This document shows, one piece after another, positions 18,960 to 27,546 of a DNA stretch of 64,000 nucleotides (its first letter is position 1; the number at the start of each line of letters is the position of its first letter). Source of the stretch: Dyella tabacisoli (lineage in GTDB: Bacteria > Pseudomonadota > Gammaproteobacteria > Xanthomonadales > Rhodanobacteraceae); assembly GCF_003350925.1 (NCBI RefSeq), contig NZ_KZ857174.1, positions 248,001 through 312,000 of the forward strand, given 5' to 3'. Under the pieces are notes generated by a model that did no database searches, had not been told where the DNA came from, and saw only the letters and a program-made list of their open reading frames with translations. A program made the position numbers and the translations under genes.

Positions 18960-19970
18960 TTACGCGTTGAAGTCGATACCGATCTTGCCGAAGTGTTTGG
19001 CGGCGACCAGATGATCGAAGGCCTCGCGCAACTGGCCGAAGCCGAACACGGTGTCCAGCACCGGCTCCAGGCGGGTTGCTTCGATGGCCTGGATCATCTG
19101 CTCGTGTGTTTCCAGCGACGCCACCGAAATGCCTTGGATCTGCACGCGCTTGAGTATGGCTTGGGTCAGCGAAAATGTGGCCTCGGTACCACTCATAAAG
19201 CCGACCAGGCCGATGAAGCCGTGCATGCGTACGGCCTCCAGTGATTGCGCGAGTGTGGATGGACCTACCGTTTCGACCACGGCATCCACGCCAAGGCCGC
19301 CGCTAGCCTCGCGCACGGCGGCGCCCCATAGCGGGTTGTTCGCATAATTGATGCCGATATCGGCACCCAGCGCCTTGGCGCGGGCAAGTTTTTCGTCGCT
19401 GGACGACAGCACGATGACCCTGGCGCCGCGTAGTTTGGCGAACTGCAAAGCAAACAACGAAACACCACCGGTGCCGAGGACTAATACGGTGTGGCCGGTG
19501 GTCACGCGGGCCTGCTCCAGGGTTTGCCAGGCGGTCAGTGCGGCGATCGGCAAGGTGGCGGACTGCGCGCTGGAAAGATGCGCGGGTGCTCGTGCCAGCG
19601 AGTAGGCATCGAAACAGGCCAGCTCGCGCATCACGCCGTCGTAAGGGCCGCCGATCTCGGCGCCTTCCCACTCTGGCCGCATCGCCCCGGCGAGCCAACG
19701 TGATTTATAGAACGTGGTGACGCGATCGCCTGGCTTGAAGCGTGTGACCGCGCTGCCGACATCGACCACGATGCCGGCACCGTCGGAGACCGGCACGATC
19801 GGCAAATGCACGCCGCGATAGAGCTTTCCGCTCACCAGCAGGTAGTCGCGATAGTTCAGCGATGCGGCTTCCATCCGTACCCGTACTTCGTTCGGACCGG
19901 GTTGTGGGGCGGGGAGGTCGACGGCGTGCAGGTTCTCCAGGCCGAACGCGGTTAATTGGATGCTGCGCAT
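18960..19970 (-). CDS. Zinc-type/quinone-reductase-like NAD(P)-dependent alcohol dehydrogenase (MDR family)
   Basis: A 336-residue medium-chain dehydrogenase/reductase. The N-terminal GroES-like domain has VRVRMEAASLNYRDYLLVSGK. The cofactor motif is HTVLVLGTGGVSLFALQFAK, followed by ARVIVLSSSDEKLARAKALGADIGINY. The ASLNYRD segment lacks the catalytic-zinc cysteine of classical alcohol dehydrogenases, which suggests a zinc-independent quinone-reductase-like reaction. The start at 19970 follows AAGGA and begins MRSIQLTAFG. It is divergent from a LysR regulator (94-bp gap), its likely controller. Confidence 0.88.
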   Translation of the reverse strand: MRSIQLTAFGLENLHAVDLPAPQPGPNEVRVRMEAASLNYRDYLLVSGKLYRGVHLPIVPVSDGAGIVVDVGSAVTRFKPGDRVTTFYKSRWLAGAMRPEWEGAEIGGPYDGVMRELACFDAYSLARAPAHLSSAQSATLPIAALTAWQTLEQARVTTGHTVLVLGTGGVSLFALQFAKLRGARVIVLSSSDEKLARAKALGADIGINYANNPLWGAAVREASGGLGVDAVVETVGPSTLAQSLEAVRMHGFIGLVGFMSGTEATFSLTQAILKRVQIQGISVASLETHEQMIQAIEATRLEPVLDTVFGFGQLREAFDHLVAAKHFGKIGIDFNA

Positions 19971-20064
19971 GGGCGGTAGTCCTTGTTGAGTGGGAATGGA
20001 GGCATGGTCCGCCTGGCCGCTTGAGGTGATAATCCATCGAAATGGCATATCTTTTATTCAATCT

Positions 20065-20976
20065 ATGAACAAATCATTCGAGCTGACGCCGACTCGCTTG
20101 CGCGAGCTTCGCGGCTTTACCGTTGCGGCCCGGCTACTGAATTTTTCGCAGGCAGCGCGTGAGGCCGGTTGCACGCCATCGGTGCTGAGCAGGCGTATTG
20201 CCGCGCTGGAGCATGCGCTGGGCAGCAAGTTGTTTTTGCGTACCACGCGGCGCATGAGCCTGACCGCACGCGGCGAGCAGTTGCTGGCGCATTGCCAGCA
20301 ATTGGAGACGGTGCTCGCCGAGCTGGCGACCGAGCTGCGTCCGCGTAGCGAAGAGCCGTCCGGGCGTCTTTGCCTGCACTTGCCCGGTGCCTACGGGCGT
20401 CAATGCATCGCGCCGGTGCTGGCGTCTTTCATGCGGCGGCATCCGCAAATTCGGGTGGAAGCGGTTTACGACGATGCATATGTCGATCTGGTCGCGGCGA
20501 AGATCGATCTGGTGGTGCGGGTGGGGCGGTTGGCCGATACGCAACTGGTGGCGCGCCGGGTCGGCACTATGCGGCGCTATCTGTGCGCCTCGCCGGAATA
20601 TCTTGCCGCGGCGCCGGTATTGGCCGATCCCGCCGACCTGAAGGCTCATCGCTGTATCGCGTTCAGCGGGTTGCGCACCGGCACCTTGTGGCAGTTCACC
20701 CAGCAGCGGCGCCGCCGTTCGGTGCGTATCGATCCGGTGCTGTCGAGCAATGATTCACAGGCTGCGCGTGATGCCGCGCTGGCCGGCGTCGGCATTGCGC
20801 TGCAGGGCGACTATATGGCCGATACGCTGATCGCGAGCGGCCGCCTGGTCGAAGTGTTGCCGGCATGGCAACTGGCCCGTTCGCCGATTCACCTGCTTTG
20901 GCTGCCCGGCGCCGACCGTGCGCCGGCCTTGCGGCGATTGATCGATTATCTGATCGAGAAGCTGGCTACGGAGTGA
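20065..20976 (+). CDS. LysR-family transcriptional regulator
   Basis: A 303-residue LysR regulator. The N-terminal winged helix includes FTVAARLLNFSQAAREAGCTPSVLSRRIAALEHALGSKLFLRTTRRMSLT. An effector domain follows from about residue 95. The ATG at 20065 gives MNKSFELTPTRLRELRGF; the open frame further upstream overlaps the promoter of the divergent dehydrogenase. Control of that dehydrogenase is the natural inference. The inducer is unknown. Confidence 0.9.
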   Translation: MNKSFELTPTRLRELRGFTVAARLLNFSQAAREAGCTPSVLSRRIAALEHALGSKLFLRTTRRMSLTARGEQLLAHCQQLETVLAELATELRPRSEEPSGRLCLHLPGAYGRQCIAPVLASFMRRHPQIRVEAVYDDAYVDLVAAKIDLVVRVGRLADTQLVARRVGTMRRYLCASPEYLAAAPVLADPADLKAHRCIAFSGLRTGTLWQFTQQRRRRSVRIDPVLSSNDSQAARDAALAGVGIALQGDYMADTLIASGRLVEVLPAWQLARSPIHLLWLPGADRAPALRRLIDYLIEKLATE

Positions 20977-21102
20977 GCCAGGCCGTGGTTTGTGCACGCT
21001 GGGTGGAACACGCTGTCCGGTTTAATGCCCGCGATGGGGTTCGGGCGGGCCTGGCGATGGTGCTAAACTCCGGCGGCCAGTTCGCTGGCAAACACAATAC
21101 GA

Positions 21103-21275
21103 CGTCTTCAGGGCGGGGTGGAATTCCCCACCGGCGGTAGGTGCGCAAGCACGAGCCCGCGAGCGCTTCCAGCAACATGCTGGAGGGTCAGCAGATCCGG
21201 TTTGATGCCGGGGCCGACGGTAAAGCCAGGTTCGCTGTACGGGGCCGGCTCATAGTCCGGATGAGAGAAGACGGT
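21103..21275 (+). ncRNA. FMN riboswitch (RFN element)
   Basis: All the conserved blocks of the FMN aptamer are present. The 5' part is CTTCAGGGCGGGGTG, then GAATTCCCCACCGGCGGTA, then AGCCCGCGAGCG. The middle has GGTCAGCAGATCCGGTTTGATGCCGG with GGGCCGACGGTA, and the 3' closing part is GGATGAGAGAAGACG. It lies about 130 bases upstream of ribE on the same strand and should turn down the operon when FMN is high. The region between aptamer and ATG (21276-21407) can fold TACGCC/GGCGTA and GTACTC/GAGTAC stems; whether they act on transcription or on the Shine-Dalgarno near 21395 is not clear. Confidence 0.96.
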
Positions 21276-21407
21276 ATGGCGTTCGCCTTTGCCGGTGTGC
21301 GCCTGCCATACGCCTTGGGGCGTACTCGCTTTCATTTCATGCGGAGTACGTTTCATGTCTACCAAGCAGTTCGCTAGTCGTCGCGCCTCCCTGCCGGGAG
21401 AGTGCTG

Positions 21408-22049
21408 ATGTTTACCGGCATCATTCAATCCGTCGGCCGTATCGCTCGTATCGAGCCCCGCGGCGGTGATGTGCGTTTAGCCGTCGATACGGCCGATCTC
21501 GATCTCACCGACGTGCAGCTTGGCGACAGCATCGCCGTGTCCGGCGTATGCCTGACCGCCGTGACGCTGGATACGCGTGGCTTCAGCGCCGATGTCTCCA
21601 ACGAAACCCTCTCGTTGACTACGCTGGGCAAGCTCAAGGCCGGCGATCCGGTGAATCTGGAGAAGGCGCTGCGCCTGGCTGATCGCCTGGGCGGTCATCT
21701 CGTATCGGGCCATGTCGATGGGCTCGGCAAAGTGGTCTCGGTGACGCCGGACGGCCGTTCGCAGCGCTGGACCTTTGAAGTGCCGGCAACGCTGTCGCGT
21801 TACATCGCCGCGAAAGGCTCGGTGTGCATCGACGGCACCAGCCTTACCGTCAACGAAGTGGCCGGTAATCGTTTTGGCGTCAACCTGATTCCACACACGG
21901 TCGAACACACCGCGTTTCATGCACGCCGGCCCGGCGATGCGGTGAATATCGAGGTGGATGTGGTGGCGCGTTATATCGAGCGCCTGCTCAGCAGTGGCGA
22001 GGCGCCGAGGTTGGACGAGGCGTTCTTGAGGCAGCACGGCTTCGCCTGA
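21408..22049 (+). CDS. ribE: Riboflavin synthase alpha subunit
   Basis: A 213-residue riboflavin synthase that dismutates two 6,7-dimethyl-8-ribityllumazines to riboflavin. It shows the two tandem lumazine-binding barrels. The N-terminus is MFTGIIQSVGRI, the first repeat has SIAVSGVCLTAV, and the second has VCIDGTSLTVNEVAGNRFGVNLIPHT. The ATG at 21408 follows GGGAG; the GTG at 21402 is in frame but less likely. It is the first gene after the FMN riboswitch. Confidence 0.96.
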   Translation: MFTGIIQSVGRIARIEPRGGDVRLAVDTADLDLTDVQLGDSIAVSGVCLTAVTLDTRGFSADVSNETLSLTTLGKLKAGDPVNLEKALRLADRLGGHLVSGHVDGLGKVVSVTPDGRSQRWTFEVPATLSRYIAAKGSVCIDGTSLTVNEVAGNRFGVNLIPHTVEHTAFHARRPGDAVNIEVDVVARYIERLLSSGEAPRLDEAFLRQHGFA

Positions 22050-22065
22050 CTTTACCCGCCGGCTC

Positions 22066-22132
22066 AGCTCTCCCTAACCCTCTCCTGCGACCGAAGGAAG
22101 CCTCTCTACGGCGCGCGCAGGGGAGGGGAAAC
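22066..22132. repeat. GC-rich dispersed hairpin repeat (copy 3)
   Basis: CTCTCCCTAACCCTCTCCTGC is complementary to GCAGGGGAGGG at the other end, with the centre ACCGAAGGAAGCCTCTCTACGG resembling other copies. It lies inside the rib operon between ribE and ribB. Confidence 0.7.
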
Positions 22133-22151
22133 ATCATTCAAGGAACAACGC

Positions 22152-23243
22152 ATGTCTTTCAACACGATTCCCGAAATCCTCGACGATATTCGCGCCGGTC
22201 GCATGGTAGTGATTCTTGACGACGAGGACCGCGAGAACGAAGGTGATTTGATTATGGCCGCGCAAATGGTGCGGCCCGAGGACATCAACTTCATGGTGCG
22301 CGAGGCGCGTGGCCTGGTCTGCCTTACGCTGACCGAGCAGCGCACCCGCCAGCTCGGCCTGCGTCCGATGGTCAGCGACAACACCTCGTCGTACCACACC
22401 AATTTCACCGTCTCGATCGAGGCGGCCGAAGGGGTCACCACCGGTATCTCGGCGCATGATCGCGCACGCACGATTCAAGTAGCGGTGAAGGCGGATGCCA
22501 AGCCGCAGGATCTGGCCCAGCCGGGCCACATCTTTCCGCTCACCGCGCAGCCCGGCGGGGTGTTGACTCGTGCCGGACATACCGAGGCCGGTTGCGACCT
22601 GGCCGCATTGGCGGGCCTTGAGCCTGCGGCGGTGTTGATCGAAGTGCTGCACGAAGACGGCTCCATGGCACGCCGGCCCGAGCTGGAAGTATTCGCGAAA
22701 AAGCATGGCCTGAAGATCGGCTCCATCGCCGATCTGATCCGCTATCGGCTGGAAACCGAGAAGACCGTGCAGCGTGTGCACGAAGAGCAAGTGCAGACCG
22801 AGTTTGGCCCCTTCCGTTTGATCGCCTATCGCGATGTGATCCGGCACGGCCTGCACTTTGCCTTGGTGCGCGGCACGGTGGACGACGGTTTGCCGGTATT
22901 GTCGCGAGTGCATGTGCGCAACACGCTGTCGGATGTATTGCATCTGCAGCGCGACGATCTCGGTTTGACCGTCACCGCTGCATTGCGCCGCATCGCCGAC
23001 GAGAATCGCGGGGTGCTGCTGGTGCTGTCGGGCGAAGATACCCCTGACGCACTGCTACGCCGGCTCAGCCGCCAGCCGCAGACGCAGGCGCCGGAGGAGT
23101 TGCAGCAGCAGGAGTGGCGTCAGCACGGCCTCGGCGCGCAGATTCTCACCGACCTGGGCGTACATCGCCTGCGCGTGCTCGGCACGCCGCGCAAGCTGGT
23201 CGGCCTGGGCGGGTTTGGCCTGGAGGTGGTCGAGTACGTTTAG
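22152..23243 (+). CDS. ribB: 3,4-dihydroxy-2-butanone 4-phosphate synthase fused to a degenerate GTP-cyclohydrolase-II domain (RibBX)
   Basis: A 363-residue fusion. The N-terminal RibB domain (about 1-205) is intact: VVILDDEDRENEGDLIMAA holds the metal/substrate acidic residues, and RAGHTEAGCDLAALAGL is the conserved C-terminal motif. It makes the four-carbon unit of the xylene ring. The C-terminal part aligns with GTP cyclohydrolase II (TEFGPFRLIAYRD), but where RibA has the zinc cysteines (RVHSEC...CDCG) this protein reads RVHVRNTLSDVLHLQRDDLG, with no cysteine. The cyclohydrolase should therefore be inactive and a separate ribA is expected elsewhere. This RibBX form is known in proteobacteria. 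Confidence 0.93.
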   Translation: MSFNTIPEILDDIRAGRMVVILDDEDRENEGDLIMAAQMVRPEDINFMVREARGLVCLTLTEQRTRQLGLRPMVSDNTSSYHTNFTVSIEAAEGVTTGISAHDRARTIQVAVKADAKPQDLAQPGHIFPLTAQPGGVLTRAGHTEAGCDLAALAGLEPAAVLIEVLHEDGSMARRPELEVFAKKHGLKIGSIADLIRYRLETEKTVQRVHEEQVQTEFGPFRLIAYRDVIRHGLHFALVRGTVDDGLPVLSRVHVRNTLSDVLHLQRDDLGLTVTAALRRIADENRGVLLVLSGEDTPDALLRRLSRQPQTQAPEELQQQEWRQHGLGAQILTDLGVHRLRVLGTPRKLVGLGGFGLEVVEYV

Positions 23244-23315
23244 GCACATTTTCGCCCTCTCGATGCCATACGCTGCCGGCCATACTTCAGCCCCATCACT
23301 GCAAAGTCGACACCC

Positions 23316-24230
23316 ATGACTAAAGTCCGTCTGATCGCTCCTTCGGGTTACCCCCATGATCGCGACGCGATGGCGCGCGGCGTCGCGCGACTGCGTGACG
23401 CCGGCTGCACGTTGGAAGGCCTGGAAGTTCTTGATCGCACCGAGCTGCGCTATGCCGGCAGTGATGCCGAGCGCGCTGCGGACATCAACGCCTTGGCGAC
23501 CTGCGATGTCCTGCCCGATATCGCGCTGGCGATTCGCGGCGGTTATGGCGCCACGCGACTGCTTGAACACCTGCATTACGACGCGCTACGCGAGCGTCTC
23601 AGCGGTGCGTCCAGCGTGCTGGTGGGGCATAGCGATTTCACCGCGTTGCAATTGGCGTTATATGCCAAGAGCGGTTTGTGTACCTTCGGTGGGCCGATGC
23701 TGGGGCCGGATTTCGGCGCCGAAGCGCCGAGCGGGCTGACCCTGCCGCATTTCTGGAGCACGGTACGTTCGGCCCAATCGCAAGCGCTTTGGCAGAGCAG
23801 CGGCGAGTCGGATCTCGATGTGCAGGGCCCGCTGTGGGGCGGCAATCTTGCGGTGTTATGCAGCCTGCTGGGTACCCCGTATTTCCCCCGTATCGACGGC
23901 GGCATCCTGTTTGTCGAAGACGTAGGCGAGCCGCCGTTCCGCATCGAACGCTTGCTGTACCAATTGCACCTTTCCGGCGTGCTGGGGCGGCAGCGCGCCC
24001 TGATACTGGGTGACTTCACCGACTGCCGGCCCAGCACTTACGACAACGGCTATGGGTTGACGGAAGGGTTCGCGCAGTTGCGTCGGGTGGCTGGTATCCC
24101 GGTGCTCGATGGCATGCCGTTCGGCCATGCGCCGAACAAATTCACCCTGCCGTTCGGCGCGCCGGCACGATTGCGGGTGACTGGCGGGCAGGCGGCGTTG
24201 AGCTTTCACGATTACCCTCACTTTTCTTAG
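23316..24230 (+). CDS. ldcA: LD-carboxypeptidase (muramoyltetrapeptide carboxypeptidase, peptidase S66)
   Basis: A 304-residue S66 peptidase that removes the terminal D-alanine from cytoplasmic murein tetrapeptides during cell-wall recycling. The nucleophile is in VLVGHSDFTALQ (S106). The catalytic glutamate is in GGILFVEDVGEPPFRIERLLYQL, and the histidine in GMPFGHAPNKFTLPFG. The RGGYGATRLL motif is typical. There is no signal peptide, as expected for the cytoplasmic enzyme. It sits between ribB and ribH, probably in the same transcript, with no metabolic link to riboflavin. Confidence 0.93.
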   Translation: MTKVRLIAPSGYPHDRDAMARGVARLRDAGCTLEGLEVLDRTELRYAGSDAERAADINALATCDVLPDIALAIRGGYGATRLLEHLHYDALRERLSGASSVLVGHSDFTALQLALYAKSGLCTFGGPMLGPDFGAEAPSGLTLPHFWSTVRSAQSQALWQSSGESDLDVQGPLWGGNLAVLCSLLGTPYFPRIDGGILFVEDVGEPPFRIERLLYQLHLSGVLGRQRALILGDFTDCRPSTYDNGYGLTEGFAQLRRVAGIPVLDGMPFGHAPNKFTLPFGAPARLRVTGGQAALSFHDYPHFS

Positions 24231-24326
24231 CTAAACCGCCAGGGCGGGAGTGATCCGGCACCGCGGCGGTAAAACCCGTAAAATGCCCGACCCTGTATGG
24301 GTTTGTGGCCCTCAAGGAATTCTGCA

Positions 24327-24791
24327 ATGAAGATCATCGAAGGCGATTTCGCCACGCCGAAAGGCCGTTTTGCCATTGTCGCGGGCCGTTTCAACGGTTT
24401 TGTCGTTGAGCCGCTGGTGGCTGGCGCACACGATGTGCTGGTGCGCCATGGCGTCAAGGACGAGGCGATCGAGCTGATTCGCGTGCCCGGTGCGTGGGAG
24501 ATCGCATTGGCGGCGCATAAGCTGGCCAACTCCGGCAAATACGCGGCGGTGATCGCGTTGGGCGCGGTCATCCGTGGCTCCACCCCCCATTTCGATTATG
24601 TCGCCGGCGAATGCGCCAAGGGCTTGGCCCAGGCCGCTTATAGCTCCGGCGTGCCGGTGGCGTTCGGGGTGCTGACCACCGACAGCATCGAGCAGGCGAT
24701 CGAGCGCTCGGGCACCAAGGCGGGCAATAAGGGTGCCGATGCCGCCATTGCCGCGCTGGAAATGGTCAACCTCTATGCGCGGCTGAAGTGA
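24327..24791 (+). CDS. ribH: 6,7-dimethyl-8-ribityllumazine synthase
   Basis: A 154-residue lumazine synthase, which condenses the pyrimidine with the dihydroxybutanone phosphate to give the riboflavin precursor. [14 protein letters not shown] binds the substrate. [21 protein letters not shown] holds the phosphate site and the catalytic histidine (H88). [21 protein letters not shown] is the C-terminal signature. The ATG at 24327 follows AAGGAAT. Its stop overlaps the nusB start (TGATG). Confidence 0.97.
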   Translation: MKIIEGDFATPKGRFAIVAGRFNGFVVEPLVAGAHDVLVRHGVKDEAIELIRVPGAWEIALAAHKLANSGKYAAVIALGAVIRGSTPHFDYVAGECAKGLAQAAYSSGVPVAFGVLTTDSIEQAIERSGTKAGNKGADAAIAALEMVNLYARLK

Positions 24792-25237
24792 TGAACCAGC
24801 GTCCCGAAGGTATCGATCTTGCCGCGCGTTCACGCGCCCGTCGCCGCGCTTTGCAGGCGCTATATGCCTGGCAGTTGAGCGGTAGCCACATGACTGCGGT
24901 GATCGAGCAGTTTCGTCACGAGCAAGATATGGAAGTGGCCGACCTCGGTTATTTCGAAGATCTGCTGCAAGGCGTTGCCAAGCATCTCAACGAGCTGGAC
25001 GAGGGGCTTAAGCCGTTTGTCGATCGCGAGGTCGCGCAAATCGACCCGATCGAACGCGCGGTGCTGCGGCTGGCCGCTTACGAGCTGAAGTTTCGCCCTG
25101 ATGTGCCGTATCGCGTGATCCTCAATGAGGCCATTGAGGTCACCAAGCGCTTCGGTGCCGATCATGGTCACAGCTACGTCAACGGCGTGCTGGATAAGTT
25201 GGCCAGCAGTTGGCGCGCGACCGAGAAGCGCGGCTGA
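24791..25237 (+). CDS. nusB: Transcription antitermination factor NusB
   Basis: A 148-residue all-helical NusB, which with NusE (S10) binds boxA RNA and supports antitermination in rRNA operons. ARRRALQALYAWQLSG is the N-terminal RNA-binding helix. VPYRVILNEAIEVTKRFGADHGHSYVNGVLDKL is the family's C-terminal signature. The ATG at 24791 lies within TGATG with the ribH stop, the usual rib-nus coupling. The GTG one codon upstream is possible but less likely. Confidence 0.96.
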   Translation: MNQRPEGIDLAARSRARRRALQALYAWQLSGSHMTAVIEQFRHEQDMEVADLGYFEDLLQGVAKHLNELDEGLKPFVDREVAQIDPIERAVLRLAAYELKFRPDVPYRVILNEAIEVTKRFGADHGHSYVNGVLDKLASSWRATEKRG

Positions 25238-25782
25238 TGCAAGGTTCGGCCGCACCGCTGCCTGCCCGGCAGGTGCCGACGCTCGAAACCGAGCGGCTGC
25301 GGTTGCGGGCGCATAGGGCCGATGATTTCGATGCCTGCCTGGCGACCTGGTCCGATCCCGAGGTCACTCGTTATATAGGCGGCCGGCCATTCACCGGCGA
25401 GGAAGTCTGGGACCGCCTGCTGCGCTACGCTGGATCCTGGAGTCTGCTCGGTTATGGCTATTGGGCGGTCGAGGAAAAAGACAGCGGTCGTTATATCGGC
25501 GATGTCGGCTTTGCCGATCTCAAACGCGACATCGAGCCGAGCCTGCACGGCATGCTGGAGTTCGGCTGGGTGTTGGCGCCGCACGCGCATGGCAAAGGTT
25601 ATGCGAGCGAAGTCGTCACCGCCGTTACCGCCTGGGGGCAGGCCCATGTTGGCGACCATCGTGCCGTATGCATCATCTCGCCCAATAACCTCGCCTCGAT
25701 TCGCGTAGCCGAGAAAGCCGGGTTTCGGCGCTGGCAGGAAACGATTTATCACGGTAACCCGACCCTCGTTTTCACTCGCTAA
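25237..25782 (+). CDS. GNAT N-acetyltransferase (RimJ/RimL-like)
   Basis: A 181-residue acetyltransferase of the RimJ/RimL branch. The start motif PTLETERLRLRAHRADDFDA is typical. The acetyl-CoA loop lies around WVLAPHAHGKGYASEVVTA, and NLASIRVAEKAGFRRW is the C-terminal motif. The ATG overlaps the nusB stop (TGATG), so translation is coupled. The acceptor may be a protein N-terminus or a small amine; sequence alone does not tell. Confidence 0.88.
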   Translation: MQGSAAPLPARQVPTLETERLRLRAHRADDFDACLATWSDPEVTRYIGGRPFTGEEVWDRLLRYAGSWSLLGYGYWAVEEKDSGRYIGDVGFADLKRDIEPSLHGMLEFGWVLAPHAHGKGYASEVVTAVTAWGQAHVGDHRAVCIISPNNLASIRVAEKAGFRRWQETIYHGNPTLVFTR

Positions 25783-25802
25783 TGATTCAAGCCTCAATGA
25801 TT

Positions 25803-25845
25803 TAAGCCCCTCCCCCTGCTCGTCCCAGGAGGGGAGGGGGTAGTT
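25803..25845. repeat. GC-rich dispersed hairpin repeat (copy 4, short)
   Basis: CCCTCCCCCTGCTCGTCCCAGGAGGGGAGGGGG, a compact hairpin of the same family, between the GNAT gene and thiL. Confidence 0.7.
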
Positions 25846-25880
25846 CGAGGCAATCAAGAACTTTTTAGGGCGGCTCTTAA

Positions 25881-26849
25881 ATGGAATTCGACCTGATCGA
25901 CCTGATCCGCCGTCATACCGCGCAAAGCCGCGATGATGTGCGTATGGGTATCGGTGACGACGCCGCGGTGCTCGCGGTGCCGCCGGGGCAGGAGTTGGCG
26001 GTGGCGATTGATACCCTGGTCGAGGGCGTGCATTTTCCACCGGGTACCGCGCCGGCCGATATCGGCTGGAAGGCCTTGGCGGTAAATCTGTCGGATCTCG
26101 CCGCGATGGGTGCCAGCCCGGCATGGGCTTTGCTGGCATTGACCTTGCCCAGCCCCGACCCGGTTTTCATCGAAGGTTTTGCCGAGGGCTTTGCGCAGTT
26201 GGCGCAACCGTATCGTCTTGCCTTGATCGGCGGCGACACCACACGCGGCCCCATGACCATCAGCATGGCGGTGCATGGTTTCGTGGCGCCCGGTAAAGCG
26301 TTGTTACGTGCAGGCGCCTGCGTTGGCGATGCGGTATTGGTGACGGGAACGCTGGGCGATGCCGCCGCCGGATTGCAGTTGCTCCAGCGGGGCGGACCCG
26401 TCGATGAAAGCGATGCGCGATACCGGTTTCTTGCCGAACGCTTAAATCGCCCCACGCCACGGCTAGCTAGCGGTATGGCGTTGCGTGAGCGGGCGACATC
26501 CTGCATTGATGTATCCGATGGCCTGCTTGCCGATCTAGGTCATATTTGCGCGGCTAGCGATGTAGCTGCCGAGATTGAGTCAGTGCTGTTGCCGCGTTCG
26601 CCGGCCTTGCTGAGTTTGTTCGACGAGACCACTGCGCGCGATTTCGCGCTAAGCGGCGGTGACGATTACGAACTTTGCTTCACCGTGCCCATGGCGCGCG
26701 TGGCCGAAGTGCAAGCCGACCTGGCCCGGCTCGGCTGCGGCGCCACGCGCATCGGCCGCATCGTCGAGGGTAGCGGCGTGCGCGTGCGCGATGTCGACGG
26801 CCAGTGGCTGGAATCCACCCGCCAAGGCTGGGATCATTTCGCCGCATGA
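25881..26849 (+). CDS. thiL: Thiamine-monophosphate kinase
   Basis: A 322-residue ThiL that phosphorylates thiamine monophosphate to the active diphosphate. It belongs to the PurM/AIR-synthase fold group. MGIGDDAAVLAVPPG binds Mg/ATP, with VAIDTLVEGVHF and ALAVNLSDLAAMGASPAWALL following. The motifs RLALIGGDTTRGP and SCIDVSDGLLADLGHI are also conserved. It overlaps pgpA by ATGA. The order nusB-(GNAT)-thiL-pgpA is widespread. Confidence 0.96.
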   Translation: MEFDLIDLIRRHTAQSRDDVRMGIGDDAAVLAVPPGQELAVAIDTLVEGVHFPPGTAPADIGWKALAVNLSDLAAMGASPAWALLALTLPSPDPVFIEGFAEGFAQLAQPYRLALIGGDTTRGPMTISMAVHGFVAPGKALLRAGACVGDAVLVTGTLGDAAAGLQLLQRGGPVDESDARYRFLAERLNRPTPRLASGMALRERATSCIDVSDGLLADLGHICAASDVAAEIESVLLPRSPALLSLFDETTARDFALSGGDDYELCFTVPMARVAEVQADLARLGCGATRIGRIVEGSGVRVRDVDGQWLESTRQGWDHFAA

Positions 26850-27346
26850 GCGCCAAGAAAATTCTCACCGTCGAACAACGTCGCGCGCTGCTTGCCACGC
26901 CTGCGGGCTGGTTGGCGTGCGGTTTCGGTTCGGGCCTGACGCCGGTCGCGCAAGGCACCTTCGGTTCATTGGCCGCGCTGCTGCCATGGTTATGGCTGCG
27001 TGAGCTGAGCCTGCCCTGGTACGGTGTGGTCCTGGTGTTGGGTTTCGTTATCGGTGTATGGGCTTGCAACGTCGCCGGCCGGGCGATCGGCGTGGACGAT
27101 CATCGCAGCATCGTGTGGGACGAATTTATCGGTCAATGGATTGCGCTGATACCGGCACTGTTGGCACCGTGGTGGATCGTCGTAGCAGGCTTTGCGCTGT
27201 TTCGTCTTTTCGACGTGTGGAAGCCGTGGCCGATCCGTTGGCTTGACCGGCACCTGAAAGGTGGCCTGGGCGTGATGGTGGACGATGTGGTGGCCGGCAT
27301 CTTTGCCGCCATCGTGCTCGGCGTGCTGATGCGCTTGCTGGCTTAA
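26846..27346 (+). CDS. pgpA: Phosphatidylglycerophosphatase A
   Basis: A 166-residue membrane phosphatase that makes phosphatidylglycerol from its phosphate. Motifs are CGFGSGLTPVAQGTFGSLAALL near the N-terminus and DDHRSIVWDEFIGQWIAL with the metal-binding acidic residues. About four membrane spans are visible. The start overlaps the thiL stop (ATGA). It makes phosphatidylglycerol, the substrate of the MprF/VirJ pair at the left end, though the two loci are not linked by position. Confidence 0.95.
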   Translation: MSAKKILTVEQRRALLATPAGWLACGFGSGLTPVAQGTFGSLAALLPWLWLRELSLPWYGVVLVLGFVIGVWACNVAGRAIGVDDHRSIVWDEFIGQWIALIPALLAPWWIVVAGFALFRLFDVWKPWPIRWLDRHLKGGLGVMVDDVVAGIFAAIVLGVLMRLLA

Positions 27347-27546
27347 TGACCGACAGCTTTCGATAACTCCTTTATCCGGCATCGGAAATCTTTCCGCTGC
27401 GCGGCAAAGCTTGCTCAAAGCTTGCATGGTCCTCCATTCATTTCGTTGACGTTGTCACGGTATAGCCATCCAAAGACGCGCACCCTGGCGTGCCGACGGC
27501 GACTGCCGCGGTTCCCCTCCCCAGGCAAACGTGACATGGAGATTGC

